64,000 bases of DNA from Echinicola marina (lineage in GTDB: Bacteria; Bacteroidota; Bacteroidia; Cytophagales; Cyclobacteriaceae), in contig NZ_CP080025.1 of assembly GCF_020463795.1 (NCBI RefSeq), positions 3,159,501 through 3,223,500 on the forward strand. Direction: 5' to 3'. Of this stretch, positions 27,034 through 36,850 are shown piece after piece (the first letter of the stretch is position 1; the number at the start of each line of letters is the position of its first letter). Position numbers and translations under genes: made by a program. A model generated the notes under the pieces. That model saw only the letters and a list, made by a program, of their open reading frames with translations, did no database searches and was not told the DNA's origin.

Positions 27034-27627
27034 ATGAGCGTACGTAGTCCTGAAAATTGCTTGATCTCATCCATTAGAAATGGAGACAGAGAGGCGTTTA
27101 CGTCATTTTATGATAGTTATTATAAAAAGGTTTTCGTTTTTGTACTTTTTATTTCAAAGGACAAGGGCCTTTCTGAGGATATTGCCCAAGAGACTTTTGC
27201 CAGATTATGGGAGAAAAGAAATCAACTTAAAGAGATACATTCACTGAAGGGTTTTGTGAGACAAATTGCGAAAAACCTGGTAAACGATCATTTTAGAAAA
27301 AACGCTATAAGAAATGCCTATCAGGAAAGAAGCGTGTTGGCTAAAGATCCTTCCGGTACTGTCACTATGGAGACAGTATATTTTAATGAACTGAAATTGG
27401 TCATGGACAAAGCCTTGGACCAACTCCCTGAAAAAAAACGGGAAATTTTTAAACTCAGCAGGTATGAACAGCTTAGCTATTCTGAAATAGCAATGAAGTT
27501 CGGAACCACTCCAAAAGCCATAGAGAGGCACATGGCCAAGTCTACCCAAATGATTAAAGATTACTTGCAGGAACACGCAGGATATACTGTACCCTACTTT
27601 ATAGCTTGGTGTGTTCTATACTTTTAA
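27034..27627 (+). CDS. ECF-type RNA polymerase sigma factor of a PUL
   Basis: 197 residues. Region 2 includes FTSFYDSYYKKVFVFVLFIS and SEDIAQETFARLWEKRNQL; region 4 is LDQLPEKKREIFKLSRYEQL then SYSEIAMKFGTTPKAIERHM. It belongs to the FecI-like group that accompanies SusC/D loci. TTG 27013 opens the frame, but ATG 27034 is the sensible start. The stop codon TAA (27625-27627) overlaps the left edge of a repeat element, and the last residues (YTVPYFIAWCVLYF) are more hydrophobic than usual, so the original C-terminus may have been changed. The FecR-type anti-sigma gene follows. Confidence 0.88.
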   Translation: MSVRSPENCLISSIRNGDREAFTSFYDSYYKKVFVFVLFISKDKGLSEDIAQETFARLWEKRNQLKEIHSLKGFVRQIAKNLVNDHFRKNAIRNAYQERSVLAKDPSGTVTMETVYFNELKLVMDKALDQLPEKKREIFKLSRYEQLSYSEIAMKFGTTPKAIERHMAKSTQMIKDYLQEHAGYTVPYFIAWCVLYF

Positions 27628-27681
27628 CCCGAAATATGAATTAGCTTATCTATTACGGACTGAAAATGCATAATTCGGGTT
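27626..27681. repeat. Short inverted-repeat element related to the one at 2543
   Basis: A 17-base left arm (27626-27642) and a right arm (27665-27681) are inverted copies matching at 15 of 17 positions, with a 22-base interior. The left 30 or so bases match the left end of the 2543-2724 element closely (AACCCGAAATATG, then ATTAG, then TATCTAT). It looks like a short form of the same dispersed family. The sigma-factor stop codon overlaps its left edge. Confidence 0.72.
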
Positions 27682-27862
27682 TAAGCTTAGTTTTTTCTAG
27701 GTATTATTTTGTTGTTGAGTACAGGCAATCATTTTCCCTTTAAACATTTCTTTTCCTCACTTTGGTATTTACTTGGACACTTGTTTTTAAAATTTGAAAA
27801 TAAAGTGCCTTTTAATGGGGGGATAATATATCCTAAATCGTATTAGTAGTAACAATAAGAAA

Positions 27863-28846
27863 ATGAATAGATCAGAATTAAAAGAGCTTTTATCGAGGTA
27901 TTCCGAAGGAAAGGCATCTGAAGCAGAGCGGGAGAGATTGATTCAATGGTATAAAAATGCCAATGAGCAAGAAGCTGATGAGTTTTTGGATCACCTTGCT
28001 GGTTTCATAGATGACATGGACCAAAGTGAACTGAGCCTTTTGGAAAGAAGGCTTTTATCTAAGGAAGTCCCACAAGCATTGGACAACTCCAAAACCAAAG
28101 ACATAAAGGTGTTGCCTTTGGTGAAAATAGCAGCAGCGATGATCATTTTCTTGATGTCCACGTTTTTGCTATTCCAATATATACAGGTAGATGATGAGAA
28201 AATATTGGAATACAGTACGAAGGTGGGGGAGATCAGGGAAATTGTCCTGCCGGACCAATCATTGGTAGTCTTAAATTCAGTCAGTGTGCTCAGGATACCA
28301 GAAGAATTCTCTGCTGATTCGAGGGAGGTTTCATTAGACGGAGAGGCATTTTTTGATGTGCAGAGAGATGAAGCAAGGCCTTTTACTGTTCTAACAGAAA
28401 ATGGAGTTAAGGTCAGTGTCTTGGGAACATCATTTAATATTAAAGATTATAGTGATGCAGGACAAGTGGAGGTGGCAGTGGCATCTGGAAAGGTAGCTGT
28501 AGGCAAAGGAAACCAGTTATTTGGGAGGATTATAAAAGGACAGCAAATTACCTATGATAAGGAGAGCAATGAATTTTTTCAATCAAATACAGCGCATGTG
28601 GACTCCTGGATTGATGGAAAGATTATGTTCAGTGAGCATTCTTTAAAAGAGGTAGCCAATATACTTAATAGGACTTTTGTGAAGAAGCTTGTAATTGGGG
28701 AAGGAGTCAATCAAAGTTTACTTATCAAGGGCAGTTTTGAGAAGGGACAGGGGATTGAAGGCATCGTAGATATTCTCTGTATTCTTCATGACCTGGAATA
28801 TGATGATCAGGAAGATCAAATAGTCATTATGGATAACAATAGATGA
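27863..28846 (+). CDS. FecR-family anti-sigma factor
   Basis: 327 residues. A cytoplasmic N-terminal part that would bind the sigma factor is followed by one membrane span (LVKIAAAMIIFLMSTFLLFQ). The periplasmic FecR domain includes VGEIREIVLPDQSLVVLNSV and EVSLDGEAFFDVQRDEARPF, and a DUF4974-like C-terminal domain ends with HSLKEVANILNRTF. It should hold the sigma factor inactive until the STN domain of the next gene's SusC signals ligand binding. The start codon is 235 bases after the sigma gene. Confidence 0.9.
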   Translation: MNRSELKELLSRYSEGKASEAERERLIQWYKNANEQEADEFLDHLAGFIDDMDQSELSLLERRLLSKEVPQALDNSKTKDIKVLPLVKIAAAMIIFLMSTFLLFQYIQVDDEKILEYSTKVGEIREIVLPDQSLVVLNSVSVLRIPEEFSADSREVSLDGEAFFDVQRDEARPFTVLTENGVKVSVLGTSFNIKDYSDAGQVEVAVASGKVAVGKGNQLFGRIIKGQQITYDKESNEFFQSNTAHVDSWIDGKIMFSEHSLKEVANILNRTFVKKLVIGEGVNQSLLIKGSFEKGQGIEGIVDILCILHDLEYDDQEDQIVIMDNNR

Positions 28847-28889
28847 TGAACCAAAATAAAAAATATGTTTAATCCTAAAAAACAAAACC

Positions 28890-28952
28890 GGGCTCCATAA
28901 GAAGCCCAGCTTTAAGTCTTTGGGGAAATAACGCCAATTACGATCCCAAAGA
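28890..28952 (+). other. Hairpins in the leader between fecR and susC
   Basis: GGGCT (28890-28894) pairs with AGCCC (28903-28907). TCTTTGGG (28917-28924) pairs with CCCAAAGA (28945-28952). No T-run follows, so this is not a classical terminator. It may stabilise the susC mRNA 5' end or reduce read-through from the regulator genes. Confidence 0.4.
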
Positions 28953-28991
28953 TCCAGTCTAAAAATTAACAATTTAAACCCTACCAAATTT

Positions 28992-31900
28992 ATGGAAAAA
29001 ATTCGACAGGTTGATGTCTTCCACTGGAAGATCGGTGGAAAACCAATATCAATTTTAATAACCTTGGCCTTTTTGATTTTTGTTCACAGTTCAATGAGTG
29101 AAGTCAAGGCCCAACAACTTAAGAATGTTCAGATCAGTATTGATGCAGCAGGCAAGTCCACTGAGGATGTTTTGAGTTTGATAGAGAAAAAGACCGATTT
29201 GACATTTGTGTATGATCCGAATGAAATCGGTAATCATAAGGTGAAAGTCACTAAGAACTTTACTAATTCTTCATTACAAAATATCCTGGATGACCTTCAA
29301 TTGCAGGGAGAGGAGAAAGGTAAGCATGTGATCATTCATAAAAAGTCAGCAGAAGTCACTGCTGTAGAGAAATCAGCTATATCAGGAATTGTATCAGATA
29401 CCAACGGAGAACCACTGCCAGGGGCTTCTGTTTTGATAGAGGGCGAACCCAACAAAGGAACTGTCACCGATATTGACGGTAGTTATTCTATTGATGTGGA
29501 CCAGGGGAAGACCCTTATCTTTAGCTATATTGGTTTTGAGACCAAGAAAGTAGTGGTGGGTGCACAAAGTGAGATCAATGTGGTATTAGAGGTCAATGCA
29601 GAATCCTTGGATGAAGTGGTAGTAGTGGGCTTTGGTACCCAGAAGGAATATTCCGTGGTCGGTTCTGTGACCACTATCAAACCTGACAAACTACAGTTAG
29701 GAACCTCTAGGTCTTTGAGTAATAATCTCGCAGGACAATTATCAGGGGTGATTGCTGCCCAGCGTTCTGGAGAACCAGGATATGACAATTCCCAATTTTG
29801 GATTAGAGGGATTTCTACTTTTGCTGGGAATCGTAGCCCTTTGATTTTGGTGGATGGTGTACAGCGTTCATTGGACAATATCGATCCCGCCGAAATAGCG
29901 TCCTTTTCTATCCTAAAAGACGCAGCGGCTAGTGCGGTTTACGGGGTACGTGGAGCCAATGGCGTGATCATTATCAATACCAAGCGGGGACATGTAGGTA
30001 AGCCGACAGTTGACATACGTTACGAAAGGGGGATCACCCAACCGGTAAAATTGCCTGATTTTGTAGGTGCAGCGGATTATTTAGGTGTCTTGAACAGCAT
30101 ATCAGAAGAGTCTGGCAAGCCCAAGCTTTTTTCGGAAGAAAAGATCGAGGAAATCAGAAGTGGAGCCGATCCTGATCTCAGTCCTGATGTGAATTGGCTG
30201 GATGAGATTACCAGAGACTATGCCTCTAATAATAGGGTGAACTTGACTGTTTCAGGAGGTAGTGATGTGTTAAAATATGCTTTTGTAGGTTCTTACTATG
30301 GTGAGGATGGTATCCTTAGTCGAGATGAAAGTCAGAGCTGGGACTCTTCCATTAAATTGAGAAGATATAATGTCAGGTCAAATATCGACCTCAATGTTAC
30401 ACCAACAACCCTGATGCGTGTAAATATCGGTGGTTATCTTCAGGACAGGAATACGCCCCCACAGTCCATTGATGATCTATTTAACAAAGCTTTTGAAATT
30501 CCTCCTTATGTTCATCCCACACAGTATTCTTCAGGGGAGATCCCGGTAACTCCACAAAGGAGCAATCCCTGGGCACTGGCTACTCAAAGAGGTTATGAAA
30601 GGCACAGTTCCAGTAAATTGGAGTCTTTGTTTTCTTTGGAGCAGGACTTAAGTGATATTACAGAGGGCTTGGAGATGAAACTGAGCTTTTCTTTTGACCG
30701 TTATTCCGGAAATAGTGTTTCCCGAAGTAAGTCTCCTGATTATTATAATCCAGCTACAGGTAGAAATGAGGATGGTACGCTTGATTTGGTCATCTATCAA
30801 TACGGCCAAGATTTTTTGGGCTATAGTACAGGTTCCGATTGGGGCAATAAAAGTGTGTATTTGGAAGGAAACTTGAATTATAGAAGAAACTTTGAAAAGC
30901 ACTATGTGGATGCCATGTTTATGTATAATCAGCGGCATTATGATAGTGGCGATCGTTTGCCATTTAGGACCCAAGGTATAGCAGGGCGACTTTCTTATTC
31001 TTACGATCGCCGTTATATCGCTGAGGTGAACTTTGGGTACAATGGTTCAGAGAATTTTGCCAAGGGGCAGCGCTTTGGCTTCTTCCCTTCAGTGGCAGTG
31101 GGATGGGTGGTTAGTGAAGAGGATTTCCTTACTCCCTACAAAGAGACTTTGTCTAAGTTGAAATTAAGGGCATCCATGGGCTTGGTTGGAAATGACCAGA
31201 TAGATGGCAGAAGGTTTGCCTATATTACCACGATTGGAGATACAGGCGGGTATTCTTGGGGTATAGAAAACAATTACAGCAGATCAGGACGAAGAGAGGG
31301 GGATTATGGAGTCGAAAACCTTACTTGGGAGACCGTGATGAAATCCAATATAGGCATTGAATTAGGACTGTGGAATAGTCTTGATCTTAGGGTGGATCTT
31401 TTTAAAGAACAGCGAAGAGATATTTTTATGCAAAGAAGGACCATTCCAGGTTCTGCAGGTTATATCAACACGCCATGGGCTAACTTCGGAAAAGTAAATA
31501 ATAAGGGCATAGACATGTCCTTGGATTACAGCAAGCAAGTTTCTCCCAATGTCTATGTGTCCGTAAGGGGTACATTTACTTATGCCAAGAATAAAATCAT
31601 CGAGCAGGATGAGCCCAGCTCTGTTGTAGGAACGCCTAGGTCTTCTACCGGACAGCCTGTAGGACAATTGTTTGGACTGATAGCAGAGGGACTTTTCAAA
31701 GAAGAGGATTTCTTGGATGTGGAAGAAGGTATATTAATGGAAAATATTCCCAGTCAAACTTATGGATTGGTACGACCAGGAGATATCCGTTACAAAGATT
31801 TGAATGATGATGGTGTGATCAATGATTTGGACAAAACCGCCATTGGAGGCACAGTAGATCCGCAGATGGTTTACGGTTTTGGTTCGAATATCCGGTACAA

Positions 31901-32351
31901 AAATTTTGATTTTGGACTGTTTTTTCAGGCAAATTCCAGAACATGGCGGGTCATTGGAGATGGAACAACCTATTTCATTCCAGGGTCCGGAGCTGGCGCT
32001 TTGGGGAATATATTTTCCAATGTGGATGACCGATGGACAGTGGAAAATCCCCGGCAGGATGTTTTTTGGCCCAGGCTAGCCGATTATGTCCATACCAATA
32101 ATAACCAGGCTTCCACATGGTGGTTGAGGGATATGAGCATGGTCAGGTTAAGAAATGTAGAATTGGGTTATAACTTCTCGAAGCAAATGTTAAGCAAGGC
32201 CAAGCTGGGGCATGCTAGGGTGTTTGTCAGGGGAAACAACTTAGCTACTTTTTCCAAGTTTGACCTTTGGGATCCTGAATTGGGCTCCAATAATGGATTT
32301 AGGTACCCGATCATGAAATCCTTTTCCATAGGAGCTAATATCAATTTCTAA
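28992..32351 (+). CDS. SusC-family transporter with STN signalling domain
   Basis: Outer-membrane TonB-dependent importer of 1119 residues. After the signal region (SILITLAFLIFVHSSMSEVK) comes a secretin/TonB short N-terminal domain (about 45-115: QISIDAAGKSTEDVLSLIEK, then TFVYDPNEI). Next are a carboxypeptidase-regulatory-like domain (SGIVSDTNGEPLPGASVLIE), the plug (LDEVVVVGFGTQKEYSVVGS, GVRGANGVIIINTKRG) and the barrel ending in FSIGANINF. The STN domain is what contacts FecR-type anti-sigma factors, and a sigma/anti-sigma pair lies directly upstream. The locus should thus be induced by its own substrate. The SusD partner is 21 bases downstream. Confidence 0.93.
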   Translation: MEKIRQVDVFHWKIGGKPISILITLAFLIFVHSSMSEVKAQQLKNVQISIDAAGKSTEDVLSLIEKKTDLTFVYDPNEIGNHKVKVTKNFTNSSLQNILDDLQLQGEEKGKHVIIHKKSAEVTAVEKSAISGIVSDTNGEPLPGASVLIEGEPNKGTVTDIDGSYSIDVDQGKTLIFSYIGFETKKVVVGAQSEINVVLEVNAESLDEVVVVGFGTQKEYSVVGSVTTIKPDKLQLGTSRSLSNNLAGQLSGVIAAQRSGEPGYDNSQFWIRGISTFAGNRSPLILVDGVQRSLDNIDPAEIASFSILKDAAASAVYGVRGANGVIIINTKRGHVGKPTVDIRYERGITQPVKLPDFVGAADYLGVLNSISEESGKPKLFSEEKIEEIRSGADPDLSPDVNWLDEITRDYASNNRVNLTVSGGSDVLKYAFVGSYYGEDGILSRDESQSWDSSIKLRRYNVRSNIDLNVTPTTLMRVNIGGYLQDRNTPPQSIDDLFNKAFEIPPYVHPTQYSSGEIPVTPQRSNPWALATQRGYERHSSSKLESLFSLEQDLSDITEGLEMKLSFSFDRYSGNSVSRSKSPDYYNPATGRNEDGTLDLVIYQYGQDFLGYSTGSDWGNKSVYLEGNLNYRRNFEKHYVDAMFMYNQRHYDSGDRLPFRTQGIAGRLSYSYDRRYIAEVNFGYNGSENFAKGQRFGFFPSVAVGWVVSEEDFLTPYKETLSKLKLRASMGLVGNDQIDGRRFAYITTIGDTGGYSWGIENNYSRSGRREGDYGVENLTWETVMKSNIGIELGLWNSLDLRVDLFKEQRRDIFMQRRTIPGSAGYINTPWANFGKVNNKGIDMSLDYSKQVSPNVYVSVRGTFTYAKNKIIEQDEPSSVVGTPRSSTGQPVGQLFGLIAEGLFKEEDFLDVEEGILMENIPSQTYGLVRPGDIRYKDLNDDGVINDLDKTAIGGTVDPQMVYGFGSNIRYKNFDFGLFFQANSRTWRVIGDGTTYFIPGSGAGALGNIFSNVDDRWTVENPRQDVFWPRLADYVHTNNNQASTWWLRDMSMVRLRNVELGYNFSKQMLSKAKLGHARVFVRGNNLATFSKFDLWDPELGSNNGFRYPIMKSFSIGANINF

Positions 32352-32372
32352 TTACCTATTAAACCTGAGATA

Positions 32373-34247
32373 ATGAGAATATTAAAATATATACTAGCCG
32401 TCATTTCCATGTTTTCACTTGTTGCCTGTGAAAATTATCTGGATAAGGCTCCGGAGGATTTGTTGACCTTGGAAATGGTATTTAATGATAAGACCAGGAC
32501 TGAGGATTGGTTGGCAGGGGTTTATAACGGAATTCCTGATCCCTATTGGGGATTTACCCGGGACATTGGGTATGATCCCTTGTCTGATGATATGAACCCA
32601 TCCACAGGTTGGGAGCAGTTTGGATGGACGGTAATTGCCAAGCAGACAGGCAACTGGAATCCGACCAGTTCATGGGGACCAAACTATTGGTCTACTTTGC
32701 CGCAAAGGATAAGGTCTGCCTATATCTTTATTGACAATGTAAAACCCAATGCGGCTCAAAAGGTTACAGAGCAAGAAGTGGAATATATGAGGGGAGAGGC
32801 CAGATTTCTCATAGCTTATTATTATTGGCTCATGATAGAAGCTTATGGAGTGGTACCGTTTAATCTGGGGGTGGTTCCTTCTGATGCTAGCCAAGAAGAA
32901 TTGATGAAAGGGCAGACTCCTTTTGATGAAATCGTCAACTGGATTGATCAGGAGCTAAAGGAAGTTGCAGAAATTTTGCCACCAAAATATTCAGAAGCGA
33001 CCAAATATGGACGCGCTACCTCTATCATGTGTTTGGCAGTTCGTGCCAGAATGCTGCTTTTTGCTGCCAGTCCATTGGTGAATGGCAATCAGGATTATGC
33101 TGGATTTGTCAATAATAATGGTGAAGAGCTTTTCAATAAGACCTATGATCCCCAAAAATGGGTAAAGGCAAAGGATGCTTGCCAAGAACTTATCGAGGCG
33201 GCACATGATGCTGGTCATGAGCTTTATTATGAGTATAATGAAGATGGTAGCATTGATCCTTTCTTGTCATATCAAAATATGATTTTGGAAAAGGGAGATG
33301 TGAATAAGGAGATATTGTTTGCCAGACCGGGGTCCAATACTTGGGAATACGACAGGCATTCGCAGCCAAGAGGCACAGGTGGAAATGGCGGTTTGGGCAT
33401 TACCCAGTCTTTAGTGGATGCCTTTTTTATGGAAAATGGCCTGCCTATCGATGATCCTAATTCTGGATATATAGAGAAAGGCTTTTCTGAGGAACCTGAA
33501 TTTAGAAATACCAATTGGATAGAATCGCAGGGTGACCAGGAGGGCAAGGAAGGTCAGGTAACCTTAGAAGGTACTTATAATATGTACTGTAACAGGGAGC
33601 CGAGGTTTTACATCAGTGTGCTTTATAATAGGGCCTGGTACAGGAGAGAAGGACGACGGACACTCTTCCTTAGTGGAGAAGCTGATGGAGGGCCTACACA
33701 TGATGCTCCTCAAAATGGCTATTTGCTGAGGAAGAAAACCCATCCAGACCATGACCCAAGGAATGGAACGAACCCATATAGACCGGGAATTTTATACAGG
33801 CTTGGGGAGGCATACCTGAATTACTGCGAGGCATTAAATGAGGTAGACCCTGGCAATCCAGATATACTTTATTACCTGAATTTGATCCGTGAGAGAGCTG
33901 GTATACCTACTTATGGTACAGGAGCTGGACAGATTCCTCTTTCTGGCCAAGATGATGTGAGAGAAGCTATCCGCAGGGAAAGAAGAGTGGAGCTAAACAA
34001 TGAAGGTACGAGGTGGAATGATATCAGGAGATGGAAAATTGGAGAGGAAACGCTCAACAGGGACTTTTATGGTATGAACTATCTGGGAAGTGAGCTTAGT
34101 GATGATGTGAATAATCCCAATGCCTTCTTTAAGCGTACAACCTACCAAAGAAGAAGGTTTTCGAAAAAGAACTACTGGTTTCCGGTACCTCAGGGAGAAA
34201 TCGACAAAAACCCAAATCTAGTTCAGAATCCATTTTGGTCTGAGTAA
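32373..34247 (+). CDS. SusD-family surface lipoprotein
   Basis: 624 residues, partner of the STN-type SusC. Lipobox SLVAC places the lipid on Cys19. Family features include the helical N-terminal half (MRGEARFLIAYYYWLMIEAY), RLGEAYLNYCEALNEV and IRRERRVELNNEGTRWNDIR with RWKIG. It ends with FPVPQGEIDKNPNLVQNPFW, typical of RagB/SusD. A good terminator follows at 34271, so the downstream sulfatases and glycosidases are expected to have their own promoter or depend on read-through. Confidence 0.92.
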   Translation: MRILKYILAVISMFSLVACENYLDKAPEDLLTLEMVFNDKTRTEDWLAGVYNGIPDPYWGFTRDIGYDPLSDDMNPSTGWEQFGWTVIAKQTGNWNPTSSWGPNYWSTLPQRIRSAYIFIDNVKPNAAQKVTEQEVEYMRGEARFLIAYYYWLMIEAYGVVPFNLGVVPSDASQEELMKGQTPFDEIVNWIDQELKEVAEILPPKYSEATKYGRATSIMCLAVRARMLLFAASPLVNGNQDYAGFVNNNGEELFNKTYDPQKWVKAKDACQELIEAAHDAGHELYYEYNEDGSIDPFLSYQNMILEKGDVNKEILFARPGSNTWEYDRHSQPRGTGGNGGLGITQSLVDAFFMENGLPIDDPNSGYIEKGFSEEPEFRNTNWIESQGDQEGKEGQVTLEGTYNMYCNREPRFYISVLYNRAWYRREGRRTLFLSGEADGGPTHDAPQNGYLLRKKTHPDHDPRNGTNPYRPGILYRLGEAYLNYCEALNEVDPGNPDILYYLNLIRERAGIPTYGTGAGQIPLSGQDDVREAIRRERRVELNNEGTRWNDIRRWKIGEETLNRDFYGMNYLGSELSDDVNNPNAFFKRTTYQRRRFSKKNYWFPVPQGEIDKNPNLVQNPFWSE

Positions 34248-34270
34248 ACCGTTTGTCTAAACCATTTATA

Positions 34271-34316
34271 AAATCCGGTCAATTCTGTCTGAGCAGGGTG
34301 ACCGGATTTTTATAAT
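34271..34316 (+). terminator. Terminator after the second susC/D pair
   Basis: AAATCCGGTCA (34271-34281) pairs perfectly with TGACCGGATTT (34299-34309), then TTATAAT follows. Stem of 11 bp, 17-base loop. Confidence 0.8.
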
Positions 34317-34398
34317 AGAAGGTTTTACTGACCGTTTTGTGGTAGTTGCTCGGTTTGATACTGTCTAAAATTACTTGCTATAAAAATTAAGTTTGGAT

Positions 34399-34839
34399 TC
34401 AGGTATTTTTGAGCTCATTCTTTAAGGCTTTCTCTTGTTCCAAGGGATTCAGGTGGTGCACTAATTTCTGTTCAAGATTTTCCATCGTAGACGGGTCTAA
34501 TTTATAAGTGTCCATGATTGTGAGCAAAAGTTGGGCAGTGGCCATGGTCGCTTCATAAGAGCCATTGATAAGAAGGTCTATGAAAAAAGGCAGGGCTGTT
34601 TTGCACTGGGAAAGAGAATATTGGGCACAAGCCTGCACAAGAAAGGAATGTATATATTCCAAGGAGGCATCATTTAATTGTATTTGTAACCACGGAAATA
34701 TTCGCTCGTCTTTAAAATTATTTATCAATGCGGTGGTCAAAATTTTCTTGTTGACGGCATCTTTTGCACCGGCAATTTGGTCCATTAATTGTTTGACCAA
34801 ATCATTTTTTTGAAGTAATATTTCTTTTTCGTTGCTCAT
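34399..34839 (-). CDS. Hypothetical protein with HEAT-like helical repeats
   Basis: 146 residues, cytoplasmic by composition, no signal peptide. Repeated helix pairs are suggested by LTTALINNFKDERIFPWLQI, EYIHSFLVQACAQYSLSQCK and SYEATMATAQLLLTIMDTYK, similar to HEAT repeats. No catalytic motif. It is the only minus-strand gene inside the sulfatase PUL, separating susC/D from the enzyme genes. It may be an unrelated house gene around which the PUL was assembled. Confidence 0.65.
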   Translation of the reverse strand: MSNEKEILLQKNDLVKQLMDQIAGAKDAVNKKILTTALINNFKDERIFPWLQIQLNDASLEYIHSFLVQACAQYSLSQCKTALPFFIDLLINGSYEATMATAQLLLTIMDTYKLDPSTMENLEQKLVHHLNPLEQEKALKNELKNT

Positions 34840-35194
34840 AATTCTTAGTATTGACTAATAGTACGAATGGGAAGTTTTTTGGTTGGGACTCCAATTTTAG
34901 TACTGAACGGCCTTGTAAAACAAATGTTTGAACGATTTTTAAGATTTTTTGAAGGATATTGAATGTTCTGTTTTGGATAATATTCCTAAAATAGCACTTG
35001 CGTTATGGCAGAAGTTTGGGGATTTTCCAGAGTGAGTACTTGCTTTGGATTTTGGGAAAATGCTTTTAGCCCTTAAGCTAGAATCCTATGATTTTCTCTT
35101 GGACTTAACTTTAAAATACCGCAAGCAAAAAGTAAGGTGCCTTGAAGTACCTCAATTATTAACCCAAGATTATATCAATAATAAACCTTTAAAA
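34840..35194. other. Divergent intergenic region before the sulfatase cluster
   Basis: 355 bases. It should hold promoters for the HEAT-like gene and for the sulfatase operon, but no element was clearly recognised. The open frame upstream of 35195 is continuous with the sulfatase from 35045, yet its residues look non-coding and precede the signal peptide. Confidence 0.4.
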
Positions 35195-36850
35195 ATGACC
35201 AGAGCAATATTAATATTATTGATTGTTTTATTTCACTTGTCAGTTTTTGGGCAAAGAAAAAGTGAAAGACCCAATATTGTTTTCTTTTTAGCAGATGACT
35301 GTACCAAATATGATTTAGGTGCATATGGAAGTAAGGATGCAATTACGCCGACCATAGATTGGCTGGCCGATAATGGGATGAAGTTCAATAAAGCCTATCA
35401 GAGTGCTCCGATGTGCTCGCCTACCAGACACACCATTATGACGGGAATGTATCCAGTAAGAACAGGTGCGTATCCTAATCATACCTATGTGAGGGAGGAT
35501 GTAAAATCAACAGTAGATTATTTAAAACCATTGGGCTATCGGGTGGCCCTGTCCGGAAAAAGACATATTATGCCAAAAGAGGTCTTTGATTATGAGTACC
35601 TGGACGGCAGTGAGAAAAGAGAGTTAAATCCTGATTTTGATAAGATAGATGCGTTTTTAAAGGACGCTAAGACAAATAAGGATAATTTCTGCCTTTATGT
35701 GTGTTCTACTGAGCCTCATAGTCCTTGGAACAGAGGGGATACCACTTTGTTTGACAAAGAAAAAATCACTCTTCCGCCCCATATTGCTGATACTAAATCT
35801 ACTCGAAAGAGTTTTAGAAACTACCTGGCTGAAATCAATTATATGGACGGACAGGTAAAAAGAATGTTGGAATTGCTTAAAATAAATGACCTGGATGAAA
35901 ATACACTTTTTGTGTTTTCCAGTGAGCAAGGAAACAGCTTCCCTTTTGCAAAATGGACTTGCTATAATGCAGGCTTAACAACGGGAATGATAGCATATTG
36001 GCCTGGAAAAATTGAGAAAGGACTGCAGTCTGATGCACAAGTGGAATATATAGACTTGTTACCGACGTTTATTGAGCTAGCAGGAGGAGAACGGCCTGAG
36101 TATATGGATGGGAAATCAATGGTTTCTTTATTGATGGGAAATCCTGATCCCGATTTTAGAAATTATAATTATGGTATTCAAACTAGCCGTGGCATATTCA
36201 GTGGGCCAGAATATTATGGGATCAGGAGTGTTTCTGATGGGACCTATCGTTTGATTTATAATCTTTCACCGGAAATTCCTTTCAAAAACACCGTTACCGA
36301 AAGGGATAATTATTTTTCAGAATGGGTCAAAAGTGAGAATATCCATTATCAAGACCTAGCATTTCGATACCAACATCGACCAAAAATAGAGTTATATAAT
36401 GATATTTCTGATCCCTACAATCTCCATGACTTGGCAAAGGATCCTGTTTATAAGCGGAAAATAGAAGAGCTTAAGGGGAAATTGCTCGAATGGATGGCTT
36501 ATTGTGGCGACAAAGGCTTAGAAACAGAACTACGCTCGCTGAAACATATGCGATTCAATATTGATGACACGGATATGATCGTTGAGATGGAGCATTACCC
36601 ATCACAGGCGAAGGGAAACATAACTATTTCCAAAAAAGGGTACTATACTTTTTATGTAGAAGGTAAGGCAGATCTGTATGTAGATGGTGTTTTGATTACC
36701 AAAGGAGAGGAAAAGAAGCTGCAGTTTGGCAGGTATGGCGTAATCGGGCTGACTCCAGGGAGACACCAAGTGGACTTGAAGGAGGAAAGTGGCAATTTAA
36801 AATTGTTTTGGTCAGGGCCTGATTTTGATAGAACAGCACTCAAGCTATAA
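35195..36850 (+). CDS. Sulfatase (S1 family, Cys-type) with C-terminal PA14-like domain
   Basis: Exported sulfate-ester hydrolase of 551 residues. Signal peptide MTRAILILLIVLFHLSVFGQ. The metal-binding start is RPNIVFFLADDCTKYD; the formylglycine motif is C74-S-P-T-R (APMCSPTRH), needing maturation of Cys74. The layout resembles heparan N-sulfatase-like members (GKRHIMPKEVFDYEY). After the sulfatase domain, from about residue 460, comes a beta-rich segment (GNITISKKGYYTFYVEGKAD, LYVDGVLI, LFWSGPDF) that looks like a PA14 carbohydrate-binding domain. ATG 35195 is chosen because it opens the signal peptide. First gene of the enzyme block of this PUL. Confidence 0.88.
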   Translation: MTRAILILLIVLFHLSVFGQRKSERPNIVFFLADDCTKYDLGAYGSKDAITPTIDWLADNGMKFNKAYQSAPMCSPTRHTIMTGMYPVRTGAYPNHTYVREDVKSTVDYLKPLGYRVALSGKRHIMPKEVFDYEYLDGSEKRELNPDFDKIDAFLKDAKTNKDNFCLYVCSTEPHSPWNRGDTTLFDKEKITLPPHIADTKSTRKSFRNYLAEINYMDGQVKRMLELLKINDLDENTLFVFSSEQGNSFPFAKWTCYNAGLTTGMIAYWPGKIEKGLQSDAQVEYIDLLPTFIELAGGERPEYMDGKSMVSLLMGNPDPDFRNYNYGIQTSRGIFSGPEYYGIRSVSDGTYRLIYNLSPEIPFKNTVTERDNYFSEWVKSENIHYQDLAFRYQHRPKIELYNDISDPYNLHDLAKDPVYKRKIEELKGKLLEWMAYCGDKGLETELRSLKHMRFNIDDTDMIVEMEHYPSQAKGNITISKKGYYTFYVEGKADLYVDGVLITKGEEKKLQFGRYGVIGLTPGRHQVDLKEESGNLKLFWSGPDFDRTALKL

